NCBI GenBank assembly: GCA_041485445.1
Contig: JBGPJN010000054.1
Location: 1 to 14,016, forward strand
DNA length: 14,016 bases
Source of the DNA: SHYG01 sp041485445
GTDB taxonomy: Bacteria > Chloroflexota > Dehalococcoidia > Lucifugimonadales > UBA3495
Reading direction: 5' to 3'
The translations under genes were made by a program, and so were the position numbers. The notes under the pieces were generated by a model. That model was given only the letters and a program-made list of their open reading frames with translations, ran no database searches and was not told where the DNA came from. Below are positions 6,421-12,231 of this stretch, one piece after another (position 1 is the first letter of the stretch; each line of letters begins with the position of its first letter).

Positions 6421-6463
6421 TTTGCGACACACGCTTATATATACTAATAAGCCCTGTCGCAAA
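6421..6463. repeat. Nested inverted repeat around an AT-rich core
   Basis: TTTGCGACA (6421-6429) and TGTCGCAAA (6455-6463) are perfect inverted 9-mers. Inside, CTTAT (6434-6438) and ATAAG (6447-6451) form a second pair around ATATACTA. The 6156-6520 gap holds this, the terminator and the next promoter, but no supported gene. It could be an operator, a replication origin element or the end of a small insertion. Confidence 0.6.
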
Positions 6464-6505
6464 TGACGTACTCGAGACTAAAATCCCAGAGCCTTCCACT
6501 ACACC

Positions 6506-6514
6506 TGGTATAAT
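6506..6514 (+). promoter_or_regulatory. Extended -10 promoter, leaderless start for the lipoprotein
   Basis: TGG-TATAAT (TG at 6506-6507, TATAAT at 6509-6514) is a consensus extended -10. No clear -35 is seen, as is usual for this class. Six bases separate it from the GTG at 6521, so transcription should start at the start codon. Confidence 0.6.
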
Positions 6515-6520
6515 CCCTGG

Positions 6521-7108
6521 GTGCAAGGCGGTAAGCGACCACTGTTGAGTGGGGCCGGTAGTAGCCTAGCAAAACCACTGGCGTTGCTTGTGGTGCTAAG
6601 TGGCTTTGTGGCTTTGTCCGGGTGTGTGACCGCAGCGCCAAGCCCAACCCCGGTTGCCGACGATACGATTATTACAGAGCTTGCTGCAAAGCACCGGGCA
6701 ATAACCGGCTGGGAAGAAAACTTAACCTATACGCTTCAAGCGCAGGAACGATTAACTACTGGTCAACCAATTTTGTTTAGAGGTGAGTTTGATGATGTAT
6801 TCAACAGTGATGGAAAAACCTTTGTTCGCTTCTCATCCTTTGTTTTCTTCTCATCCACATTTACAGCCGACGACTTCGTATTCCAGCTTGAGTGCAGCCG
6901 GTCTATTGTGGAGACAATCCTTGCGCGAGAGTCTTCTGACCGGATAGCCCGATTAGTAAATCGTGAATATGCTATGGTAGCAAAAATACAGAAAGTATCT
7001 ATTGATTATCCATCAAAGCTAATTATTGCCAGCGGCACTTGTATAGATATTGCATACCTTCCGCACCCCTCCGAGGCCGAGCCAGGAAAACTTAGAAGCC
7101 GCTGGTAG
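6521..7108 (+). CDS. Lipoprotein of unknown function (cargo)
   Basis: GTG start at 6521; 195 residues. The N-terminus has basic residues (GGKR), a hydrophobic helix (residues 19-31) and the lipobox L-S-G-C35, so signal peptidase II cleavage and lipid attachment at Cys35 are expected. A Pro/Thr-rich linker (38-46) follows. The mature part contains a strand-rich section (FRGEFDDVFN...FVRFSSFVFFSSTF) and two further cysteines, Cys125 and Cys174, which could form a disulphide outside the membrane. No family is recognised. The gene is markedly more A+T-rich than the host genes, a sign of transfer. A surface-exclusion role is possible but unproven. The 7109-7288 stretch after it shows no gene. Confidence 0.75.
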   Translation: MQGGKRPLLSGAGSSLAKPLALLVVLSGFVALSGCVTAAPSPTPVADDTIITELAAKHRAITGWEENLTYTLQAQERLTTGQPILFRGEFDDVFNSDGKTFVRFSSFVFFSSTFTADDFVFQLECSRSIVETILARESSDRIARLVNREYAMVAKIQKVSIDYPSKLIIASGTCIDIAYLPHPSEAEPGKLRSRW

Positions 7109-7288
7109 TTACCGTTGAACCACAGTCCTGGAGAAAACAGAAGGAGGACAGGGAGAACTGGGGCGGCTTCCACGTCAGAGACAGCGGGGAGTAAAGGGGA
7201 AAGAAGTCCCATGCGATAAAGCGGCCCCTGGGCGGAAGTGTATGCTTGGTCAGCCAACGGGGTTATATTCGCAGGAAAACACGAGGCA

Positions 7289-7645
7289 ATGAAAAGAAGA
7301 CGAGACTGGCCGCTAATCATCGGTATCGTGGCGGGCGCATTCGTCGGGGCGGTCGCTATAGCCTACTTTGCAACCAATCAATTCTACCTCTACAGATTCC
7401 AGACCTCCTATACCACCCAGATACAAGACCCTACCACCTTTCATAGGTCCGAAAGAACTACCACCGGTCTATACCACCCTACGGCACTTCCTGAGAGGCT
7501 AAAAGGGGCCATTGTAGGTGTAGTTTACGACTGGCCTTCGATATGGCTGTGGGCCTCCGTTGGCCTGGTTGTGGGAGCCTTCCTCGGAGCAGTTGCCGTC
7601 TCCCTTCTGCGTGCAGTCAATCGCCACCAGCCCGTTACAAAATAG
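7289..7645 (+). CDS. Two-helix membrane protein, unknown (cargo)
   Basis: ATG at 7289, chosen because basic residues (MKRRRD) then directly precede the first helix; a GTG at 7238 in the same frame is an alternative. Length 118 residues. Helices lie at about residues 8-27 (LIIGIVAGAFVGAVAIAYF) and 85-107 (IWLWASVGLVVGAFLGAVAVSLL). Both share the VGAF-GAVA pattern, which hints at internal duplication. The 55-residue loop between them is Thr/Tyr/Gln-rich and would lie outside the membrane, with both ends inside. No family is recognised. The ribosome-binding site is weak (GAGG close to the ATG). Confidence 0.65.
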   Translation: MKRRRDWPLIIGIVAGAFVGAVAIAYFATNQFYLYRFQTSYTTQIQDPTTFHRSERTTTGLYHPTALPERLKGAIVGVVYDWPSIWLWASVGLVVGAFLGAVAVSLLRAVNRHQPVTK

Positions 7646-7664
7646 GACATTACCTAGGGGTGCA

Positions 7665-7736
7665 GTGAAATGGCTGTTGGGCCTGCTGGGGCTTATTAGC
7701 CTCTTGATTATTGACACGGTGGAGATGTCTTGCTAA
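7665..7736 (+). CDS. 23-aa hydrophobic peptide
   Basis: GTG at 7665 with AGGGG five bases upstream; ends at TAA 7734-7736. The peptide is Lys-Trp followed by a single Leu/Ile-rich helix and the tail DTVEMSC, a plausible membrane micropeptide. Its 3' end overlaps the start of the next gene, which fits translational coupling. It is very short, so it could equally be a leader ORF or chance. Confidence 0.35.
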   Translation: MKWLLGLLGLISLLIIDTVEMSC

Positions 7737-7924
7737 TAAAATGTGTCGGGGGCGGGATTCTGCTCGGCATAGGCATTGGTTTCGTCATTAGCCTGTTCGG
7801 TGGGACGTGGGATGTGTTGAAGTGGATGCTAATTGGTGCGTTAATTGGGAAGGCAGCTTGGTTGATTGCGGGGGTCAGTAGTCATCTACGCAGCCGAGCC
7901 TCCGGTGGCCGGGGGGGTGTCTGA
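7730..7924 (+). CDS. Small two-helix membrane protein
   Basis: TTG start at 7730 with GGTGGAG (7718-7724) at ideal spacing. TGA 7712-7714 in frame rules out a longer form, and no in-frame ATG would keep the first helix. Length 64 residues. Helix 1 (about 5-23) is Gly-rich (GGGILLGIGIGFVISLF) and helix 2 is at about 31-49, with a basic tail (HLRSRASGGRGG) that should be cytoplasmic. Last gene of the rightward set. Family unknown. Confidence 0.55.
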   Translation: MLIKCVGGGILLGIGIGFVISLFGGTWDVLKWMLIGALIGKAAWLIAGVSSHLRSRASGGRGGV

Positions 7925-8436
7925 CATGGATGCGCGTTCTCCACGGAGTAACTACCGTGTAGTCGCCAGGTTAGTTTAGTGGCCCTTTCCCGCTACGGGC
8001 GGGGTTGACTTCGCGGCCCCGCCCGCCCAGCACCACCAACTCGCCCTAGCTTGCGCCTTCCTACTCCCCTTCAACCCCATCACAGATGGGACTCGGAAGG
8101 CCCACACACTCCCGCCGCCGCGCCTCGGCAGCCGAGCATATCCGGCCTGGCGGGTGTCGTCCTGGGGGTGCCGTGAGGTTGAGTGTAGGTGCGATATTGT
8201 CCGCCGGTTTAACCTTTAGCAGGATGGGGGGTGGCCTGGCGATGGTGGGGGCAGGGGGCCGGTGCCACCTGAAAGTTTCTTGACCCTGTGCTGGGGGCTG
8301 CGCCCCCTTACCCCCTTTCTTTCCTCAATCCCTCACACCCATATCTCTTTCAGTTAATGTCAGCGCACACAGGGGCAGATTTTTTCCAGGTCCGTGGCAG
8401 GGGGCAGCTTGTGCAGCCACCCCCCGCGCTCAGCAG
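7925..8436. other. Non-coding, hairpin-rich junction of the two convergent arms
   Basis: No convincing gene in 512 bp. A strong hairpin lies at 7996-8025 (CGGGCGGGG with CCCCGCCCG, 12-base loop). A perfect GGGGGC-TGC-GCCCCC hairpin lies at 8293-8307, followed by a pyrimidine run ending CCCCCTTTCTTTCC. A looser stem lies at 8400-8427. The genes on both sides converge here, so terminators are expected. An origin of replication or a structured RNA would also fit. The 65-residue frame at 8086-8283 has a low-complexity, unprotein-like composition. Confidence 0.5.
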
Positions 8437-9821
8437 TTAAGGCAGCCGGGCCAAAGCCCACCGATGGTCGCCTTCCAGCAACCACCGGTCGCTCTCCACC
8501 AGCGAGATGGTGAGGCTGGTGCCAGACTTCTTCGTCCCCACGGCTCCAAGAGCGCCCAGGCCGTCCATCACCTTGGGGGCGGTCGGGCGGCTCTGGCCCA
8601 AGGCCCGCTCCACGTCAGCCGAAGTCATTGCCCCACCTTCCGCCCGCAGCAGCGCCCGCACGACACGCCGCCGCTCCCAGGGCATAGAGTCCAGCCCCAC
8701 CCGCACGGCCAGTTGCACATCTTCGGGTGCCAGCTTGCGCCGTCCACAGGCGATGGCATGGCCCTTCGCCAGACCGTACAGTCCTTTAAGCAGGCGGTAC
8801 GGGGATTCGACCTGCGGCGGTGAGTGTTCGCCTTCATAATAGCCGTCCGGCTCGACCGTCACGCTGCCTCGACACCGTACCACCCACTCGGCCACCCGCA
8901 CCAAAACCCGCACGAGGTCTAGGTGGTCGGCGGCATTGTCCCAAATTACGCTTCCATAGCCGCCAGTTTCCTGCCATACCGTTTGCAGGAATTGGCCCAC
9001 AGCCTCCCCGCACTCCTGCACCTTCCGCTGGAACGGAATGCTGCCCATCATGGAAGCAACCAAATCATCGGTAGTAACGGCTTCCCCACCCACTTCGAGC
9101 ATCAAGATACGGTTGCCCACCCTCGCCATAGAGCGCCATGCGGTGGCGCTAAGCGGGGTGGTAGCGGCAGCAGGGTGAAGCGGTAGTCGCCCACGGGCCC
9201 CCGGTGCCCGTGGGTGCCGCTGTCCGACTCGTACCCTTGGCCGTCCAGCACTCGTGTCAAGACACCCACATTCTTAGTCAGGTCTTCCTCACGGGCGCTA
9301 AAGGTCGGGGCCAGGTCAGGCACGATGAACGTCTTGTGCCGGATATGTGGCAGCAGGTCGTTCTTGTCCAGCTCTTCCGCCGTGCGGTTGGCGGCGTGGG
9401 ACAGGAAGGCGGCTGGGGTGAAGCTGTCACTCACCCATACCAGCTTACCATCCCGTAGCGGTTGGCCCATCAGGAGGTTCAGGGCCGTGGTTTTGCCGCT
9501 GGACGCGGGGCCTTCCAGCACCAACGCTACGCACCCCTCGGCCTGGGCCAGCAGCAGAGAGCACTGGGCCGAGATGCAAGCCTCGGCAGACAGCACCACG
9601 CTGGAAGCGGGGCCGAAGTGCCCCACCACGATGGCGAGCACGTCATGCAGGCTGCCAACGGTGAGGTCAGGCTGTGGAGCTACAGCCGTTGCCTGCCCAC
9701 CAGCGCCGGTGTCAGATTGACGGCTTGCTTCAGATATGCTACCATTCTCCCCAGTCGAGGTTCCTCCAGTGGCCCCGTAAGGTGCTTCAATACCTTGCGG
9801 GGCTTGTTCTTGGTTAGCCAT
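8437..9821 (-). pseudogene. P-loop ATPase with winged-helix tail, one-base frameshift
   Basis: Two overlapping minus-strand frames are halves of one gene of about 461 residues. The first (start ATG 9821) has a disordered Gly/Ser/Thr N-terminus, Walker A G104-PASSGK110-T, and Walker B TFIVPD169. It runs correctly to TLL218 (9168), after which the frame is lost. From 9165 the other frame continues naturally as ATTPLSATAWRSMARVGNRI (sensor and arginine-finger-like region) to TAA at 8437. The C-terminal 70 residues look like a winged helix (MTSADVERALGQSRPTAPKVMDGL). One base is missing near 9166-9168. This fits an AAA+-type helicase or initiator for element replication; family not named. It overlaps the excisionase gene by 8 bp. 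The break may be a mutation or a sequencing error. Confidence 0.75.
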
Positions 9822-10002
9822 TCACGGCCTCCTTCCGCATAATCTCCAGGTCGCCGGGTCGGATAAAGACCATATTACCCACCTTCTTGGCTGGCACTTT
9901 GCCTTCCCTCACCCACCGCCTCACCGTCTCTGGATGCACGCCGTCGGCGGCGGCCACCGCCAGAATGGTGAGCGCATCGGGCGGGTTCTCCGTGGTTACC
10001 AT
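9814..10002 (-). CDS. Excisionase-like HTH protein (MerR/HTH_17 type)
   Basis: ATG at 10002 with GCGAGGTGG just upstream on the minus strand; 62 residues. Residues 11-50 (LTILAVAAADGVHPETVRRWVREGKVPAKKVGNMVFIRPGDLEIM) fit the short winged HTH seen in excisionases and recombination directionality factors. Such proteins bend DNA at att sites and turn integrase toward excision. The gene is the first of an operon with the ATPase, overlapping its start by 8 bp. It lies 169 bp from the integrase. A palindromic operator covers its promoter, so it is probably repressed while the element is integrated. A role as transcription regulator only is also possible. Confidence 0.8.
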   Translation of the reverse strand: MVTTENPPDALTILAVAAADGVHPETVRRWVREGKVPAKKVGNMVFIRPGDLEIMRKEAVNG

Positions 10003-10065
10003 CGTCCACCTCGCAAATAAAATTGGGGAGCCAACCCCTTAATAGGGTGGCCCCCCACCTCTTCC

Positions 10066-10094
10066 TGCATACCACAATATGTGGTATTAGTCAA
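10066..10094 (-). promoter_or_regulatory. Promoter and palindromic operator for the excisionase operon
   Basis: On the minus strand, -35 TTGACT (10094-10089) and -10 TATGCA (10071-10066) are 17 bp apart. ATACCACA (10069-10076) and TGTGGTAT (10080-10087) form a perfect palindrome with a 3-bp centre, filling the spacer and touching the -10. A bound regulator would block polymerase. The ATACC half-site also occurs in the operator at 5709-5729. Confidence 0.65.
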
Positions 10095-10096
10095 TG

Positions 10097-10124
10097 GTTA
10101 GACATACTGCTGATAGTGTTTAAC
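10097..10124. repeat. Inverted repeat between integrase and excisionase genes
   Basis: GTTAGACA (10097-10104) and TGTTTAAC (10117-10124) are inverted with one mismatch and 12 bases between. It lies upstream of the excisionase promoter. The GTT(T)AAC end resembles the GTTAAC sites near attL. Confidence 0.4.
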
Positions 10125-10170
10125 AATGCTCGCGGTGGGCACCTACGGCCGTTGGACGGGCGCGGCTTGG

Positions 10171-10959
10171 TCAGGTGACGATGGGCTTGTACCGCTGGGC
10201 GGCGTTGTCGAAAGTAAAAGCCTTGGTGTACCGGCGAACCATTTCCAGGGATGACCAACGGCCTAGCTGCTGGATGTCTAACTCGCCTACACCGGCATGG
10301 CGCAGGGCAGTGGCGAATCCCCTTCTAAAGCTGTGGGCGTTGCACTTGATGCCGGTCTGCCGTTCCAGCCGCCTGAGCATGGACTGGATGCCGAAGGTGT
10401 TCATGGCGAAGAGCTTGTCCGTCGGGTGAGACTCCCCAATGTACGCTATCAGCAGGGCCTTGGTTTTGGACCCGAACACCAGCCAGCCTTCCTTGTTGCC
10501 TTTGCCCATGACTTTGATGCGACAGCGGGCCAGGTCGAGGTCAACCACTTCGATGTCGGCAAGCTCAGTCCGCCTTGCGCCCGAATCAGCCAACAGAGCA
10601 ATCAGGGCCTTGCCCCTGGCGTTGTCTACCGCCTCAATGAGCCGCTCAACGTCGGCTGGTGTGGTGGTATGCAGCACTACGTCGGGAGTCTTTGGGGCCG
10701 GTATCCCAATCATGGGGGTGATGAAGTGGTATTCCTCGGCAGCCCACTTGTAGAAGGTCTTGAAGGCCCGATAGAAGCTATGTCTGCGCCAGGGCCTGTC
10801 TTGATACTGGCCCAGGAACGCTATGATGTGGGACTTGGTGGTGGCTTCTACGGGGACGGGTAGCCAGGTCAGGAAGGGGCCAAGGGATACCCTGAGCCAC
10901 TTCTCACCGCTGGCGGTTAGGCCCTTGGTGGCCTTCTTGAAGGTGATAAACGTCTCCAT
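10171..10959 (-). CDS. int: Tyrosine recombinase / integrase
   Basis: 262 residues from ATG 10959. The N-terminal part (about 5-90) is the SAM-like core-binding domain. The catalytic domain shows Arg129 (GARRTEL), Lys153 (VMGKGNKEG), His209-x-x-Arg212 (AHSFRRGF), Trp235 (GRWSS) and the nucleophile Tyr244 (VRRYTK), so all catalytic positions are present. It catalyses site-specific exchange between attP and the tRNA-Gly attB. No arm-binding N-terminal domain is present, as in short XerC/D-like integrases. The ATG has no Shine-Dalgarno and no good promoter before it. The frame stays open upstream through attR into host DNA (to 11082), and in the circle into the HTH gene. The coding start is therefore uncertain. 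Confidence 0.93.
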   Translation of the reverse strand: METFITFKKATKGLTASGEKWLRVSLGPFLTWLPVPVEATTKSHIIAFLGQYQDRPWRRHSFYRAFKTFYKWAAEEYHFITPMIGIPAPKTPDVVLHTTTPADVERLIEAVDNARGKALIALLADSGARRTELADIEVVDLDLARCRIKVMGKGNKEGWLVFGSKTKALLIAYIGESHPTDKLFAMNTFGIQSMLRRLERQTGIKCNAHSFRRGFATALRHAGVGELDIQQLGRWSSLEMVRRYTKAFTFDNAAQRYKPIVT

Positions 10960-11006
10960 TGTGCTTGTATTTCTTACGAAATCGGCTGATGGTAGGCGCT
11001 TACCAG

Positions 11007-11046
11007 GCAAAAAGTCGTGGGTTCGAATCCCATCGCCCGCTCCAGC
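11007..11046. repeat. attR: displaced 40-bp copy of the tRNA-Gly 3' end
   Basis: Identical to 5174-5213 for 40 bases, then diverging. On its inner side GCTTACCAG (10998-11006) resembles the anticodon loop region of the tRNA with two changes, so this is the element's own attP flank. No 5' tRNA half is present, so it is not a tRNA gene. GGTA...TACC (10991-11004) forms a small inverted repeat at its edge. Confidence 0.93.
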
Positions 11047-11180
11047 CCAGCCCCTGACGGCGTTTCGGTTAACCCGCCTCACCGGTCCGCACTGCCCAGG
11101 CCGGCATCAGTCGTCGCGGCGACCGCCGAAACTCCCGTCTCCCCTCCCAGGCCACATAGTGCGCAGCCCGCCGCCGGGGA

Positions 11181-11209
11181 TTGACAAGCCCCTTGCCACC
11201 TGCTGAAAT
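11181..11209 (+). promoter_or_regulatory. Promoter of the amidohydrolase gene
   Basis: TTGACA (11181-11186) and TGAAAT (11204-11209) are 17 bp apart. Transcription would begin near 11216, about 58 bases before the start codon. It lies 135 bp outside attR, in host DNA. Confidence 0.5.
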
Positions 11210-11273
11210 GGGGCCAGTCGCCACAAAGCCAGCCGCTGGCCGGCGGCCCAAGGACACGGGGAGGGACAGCAAC

Positions 11274-12071
11274 ATGGTGGTAGTAGATACCCATTGCCAC
11301 GCCTCACTTACCTGGTTTGAGCCGGTGGAGATCCTGCTGGACCAGATGGCCCGCAACGACGTGGACAAGGCGGTGCTCATCCAGATTCGCGGTCAGTACG
11401 ACAACTCCTACGTTCTGGAGTGCGTGCGCCGGTTCTCCGCGGTGGTCATCGTGGACCACACCCGTCCGGACGCCCCCCAGCGGCTGGAGCAGTGGACCAG
11501 GCAGGGCGCGGAGGGCATCCGCCTCACGCCTACGGACCGGTCGCCCGGCCGGGACCCCCTGGCCATCTGGCGCAAGGCGGCGGAGCTGGGCGTGCCCGTG
11601 AGCAGCGGCGGCGCCCTGGAGGAGTTCGCCTCGGCGGGGTTTGAGGGCATCATCAAAGAGCTCCCCACTCTGAACATCATCGTCGAGCACCTGGGTGGCG
11701 TTGGCCGGCACTACCTGATCCCCCGTAAGGATGGCCCGTCGCCCCTGGAAACCTACCAGCGGGTGTTGTCCCTGGCCCGGTACCCCAACACCTACATGAA
11801 GGTGCCCGGCCTGGGTGAGTTCTGCCCCCGGCCCCAGCCCTTGATCCAGCCCATGCCCTTTGCCGAGATTCCGTCGCTGATCGAGATGGCGGTGGCGGCC
11901 TTTGGTCCCCAACGGCTGATGTGGGGCAGCGACTTCCCTCCGGTGGCCAACCGGGAGGGATACCACAACGCCCTGCGGTTCCCCATGCAGAACGTGGATT
12001 TCGGGGGCGACCAGAACAAGGAGTGGGTGTTCGGCGGCACCGCCGCCACCCTGTGGAAGTTCCCAAGCTAA
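11274..12071 (+). CDS. Amidohydrolase-2 family metal-dependent hydrolase
   Basis: ATG at 11274 with GGGGAGGG (11258-11265); 265 residues. The upstream in-frame extension to 11181 covers the promoter and leader and was rejected. The fold is a TIM barrel with a metal centre. D5-T-H7-C-H9 after strand 1, His139 (VEHLGG) and Asp220 (MWGSDFPPV) are the expected metal ligands and catalytic aspartate. The family includes decarboxylases and lactonases of aromatic or sugar-acid breakdown; the exact substrate is not visible. The protein is cytoplasmic, with no signal peptide. The FAH-family gene 160 bp downstream supports a catabolic role, perhaps in one pathway. Confidence 0.85.
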   Translation: MVVVDTHCHASLTWFEPVEILLDQMARNDVDKAVLIQIRGQYDNSYVLECVRRFSAVVIVDHTRPDAPQRLEQWTRQGAEGIRLTPTDRSPGRDPLAIWRKAAELGVPVSSGGALEEFASAGFEGIIKELPTLNIIVEHLGGVGRHYLIPRKDGPSPLETYQRVLSLARYPNTYMKVPGLGEFCPRPQPLIQPMPFAEIPSLIEMAVAAFGPQRLMWGSDFPPVANREGYHNALRFPMQNVDFGGDQNKEWVFGGTAATLWKFPS

Positions 12072-12086
12072 GCGCCTATCCTAATA

Positions 12087-12190
12087 ACCGCAGAGAACAC
12101 TGAGGACGCAGGGAGTTTAGGATTGTTTGCCGCTCCCCTTAGCGAAGCGTAAAGATTGTCTCAGCGGTCTCCGTGTGCTCGGCGGTGAAT
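12087..12190. repeat. Intergenic inverted repeat of the ACCGCAGAG type
   Basis: A left arm of about 28 bases (12087-12114, ACCGCAGAG...ACTGAGGACGC) is imperfectly complementary to the right arm (about 12158-12187). This resembles widespread bacterial ACCGCAGAGNNNGCAGAG repeats. Its centre carries CTTAGC-GAA-GCGTAA (12138-12152). It fills most of the gap between the amidohydrolase and FAH-family genes. Confidence 0.65.
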
Positions 12191-12231
12191 TTTGGGATAG
12201 GCTATAAGCTGGGGCTAAGTAGGAGGCAGCC

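Larger units (their letters stand above)
5174..11046. mobile_element. tRNA-Gly-integrated element, 5.8 kb (integrative element or satellite)
   Basis: The element is bounded by exact 40-bp direct repeats of the tRNA 3' end; one repeat plus the interior is 5833 bp. It encodes a tyrosine integrase next to attR, an excisionase-like protein, a probable replication ATPase (broken), an XRE regulator and a zinc ribbon next to attL, and a plus-strand set of unknown and membrane proteins. No relaxase, coupling protein, capsid or terminase lies inside. It could be a small mobilisable element, a phage satellite or a plasmid-like prophage. Several stretches (for example 6400-7100) are clearly richer in A+T than the host flanks. 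Confidence 0.9.

Noticed and set aside
7711..7739. Internal promoter TTGACA-17-TAATAA in the short peptide gene
   Set aside because: The -10 match is poor and a start there would lie downstream of the best start codon of the following gene.
8086..8283. 65-residue plus-strand frame
   Set aside because: No ribosome-binding site, Gly/Arg-rich unprotein-like composition, and located in a structured non-coding region.
9160..9175. Programmed ribosomal frameshift in the ATPase gene
   Set aside because: No X-XXY-YYZ slippery heptamer or evident downstream pseudoknot; a lost base or read error is simpler.
11007..11043. A second tRNA gene
   Set aside because: Only the 3' part from the anticodon stem is present; there is no D-arm or 5' acceptor strand, so it is attR.
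1503..11046. One large prophage joining terL-portal with the integrase region
   Set aside because: The 40-bp repeats place terL and portal outside the element, on the 5' side of the tRNA, which is not where a phage integrating at the tRNA 3' end would lie.
10960..11082. N-terminal extension of the integrase to a GTG at 11082
   Set aside because: It would be read from host DNA and the att core, which is antisense tRNA, in the integrated state. I kept ATG 10959, while noting the frame's meaning in the circle.
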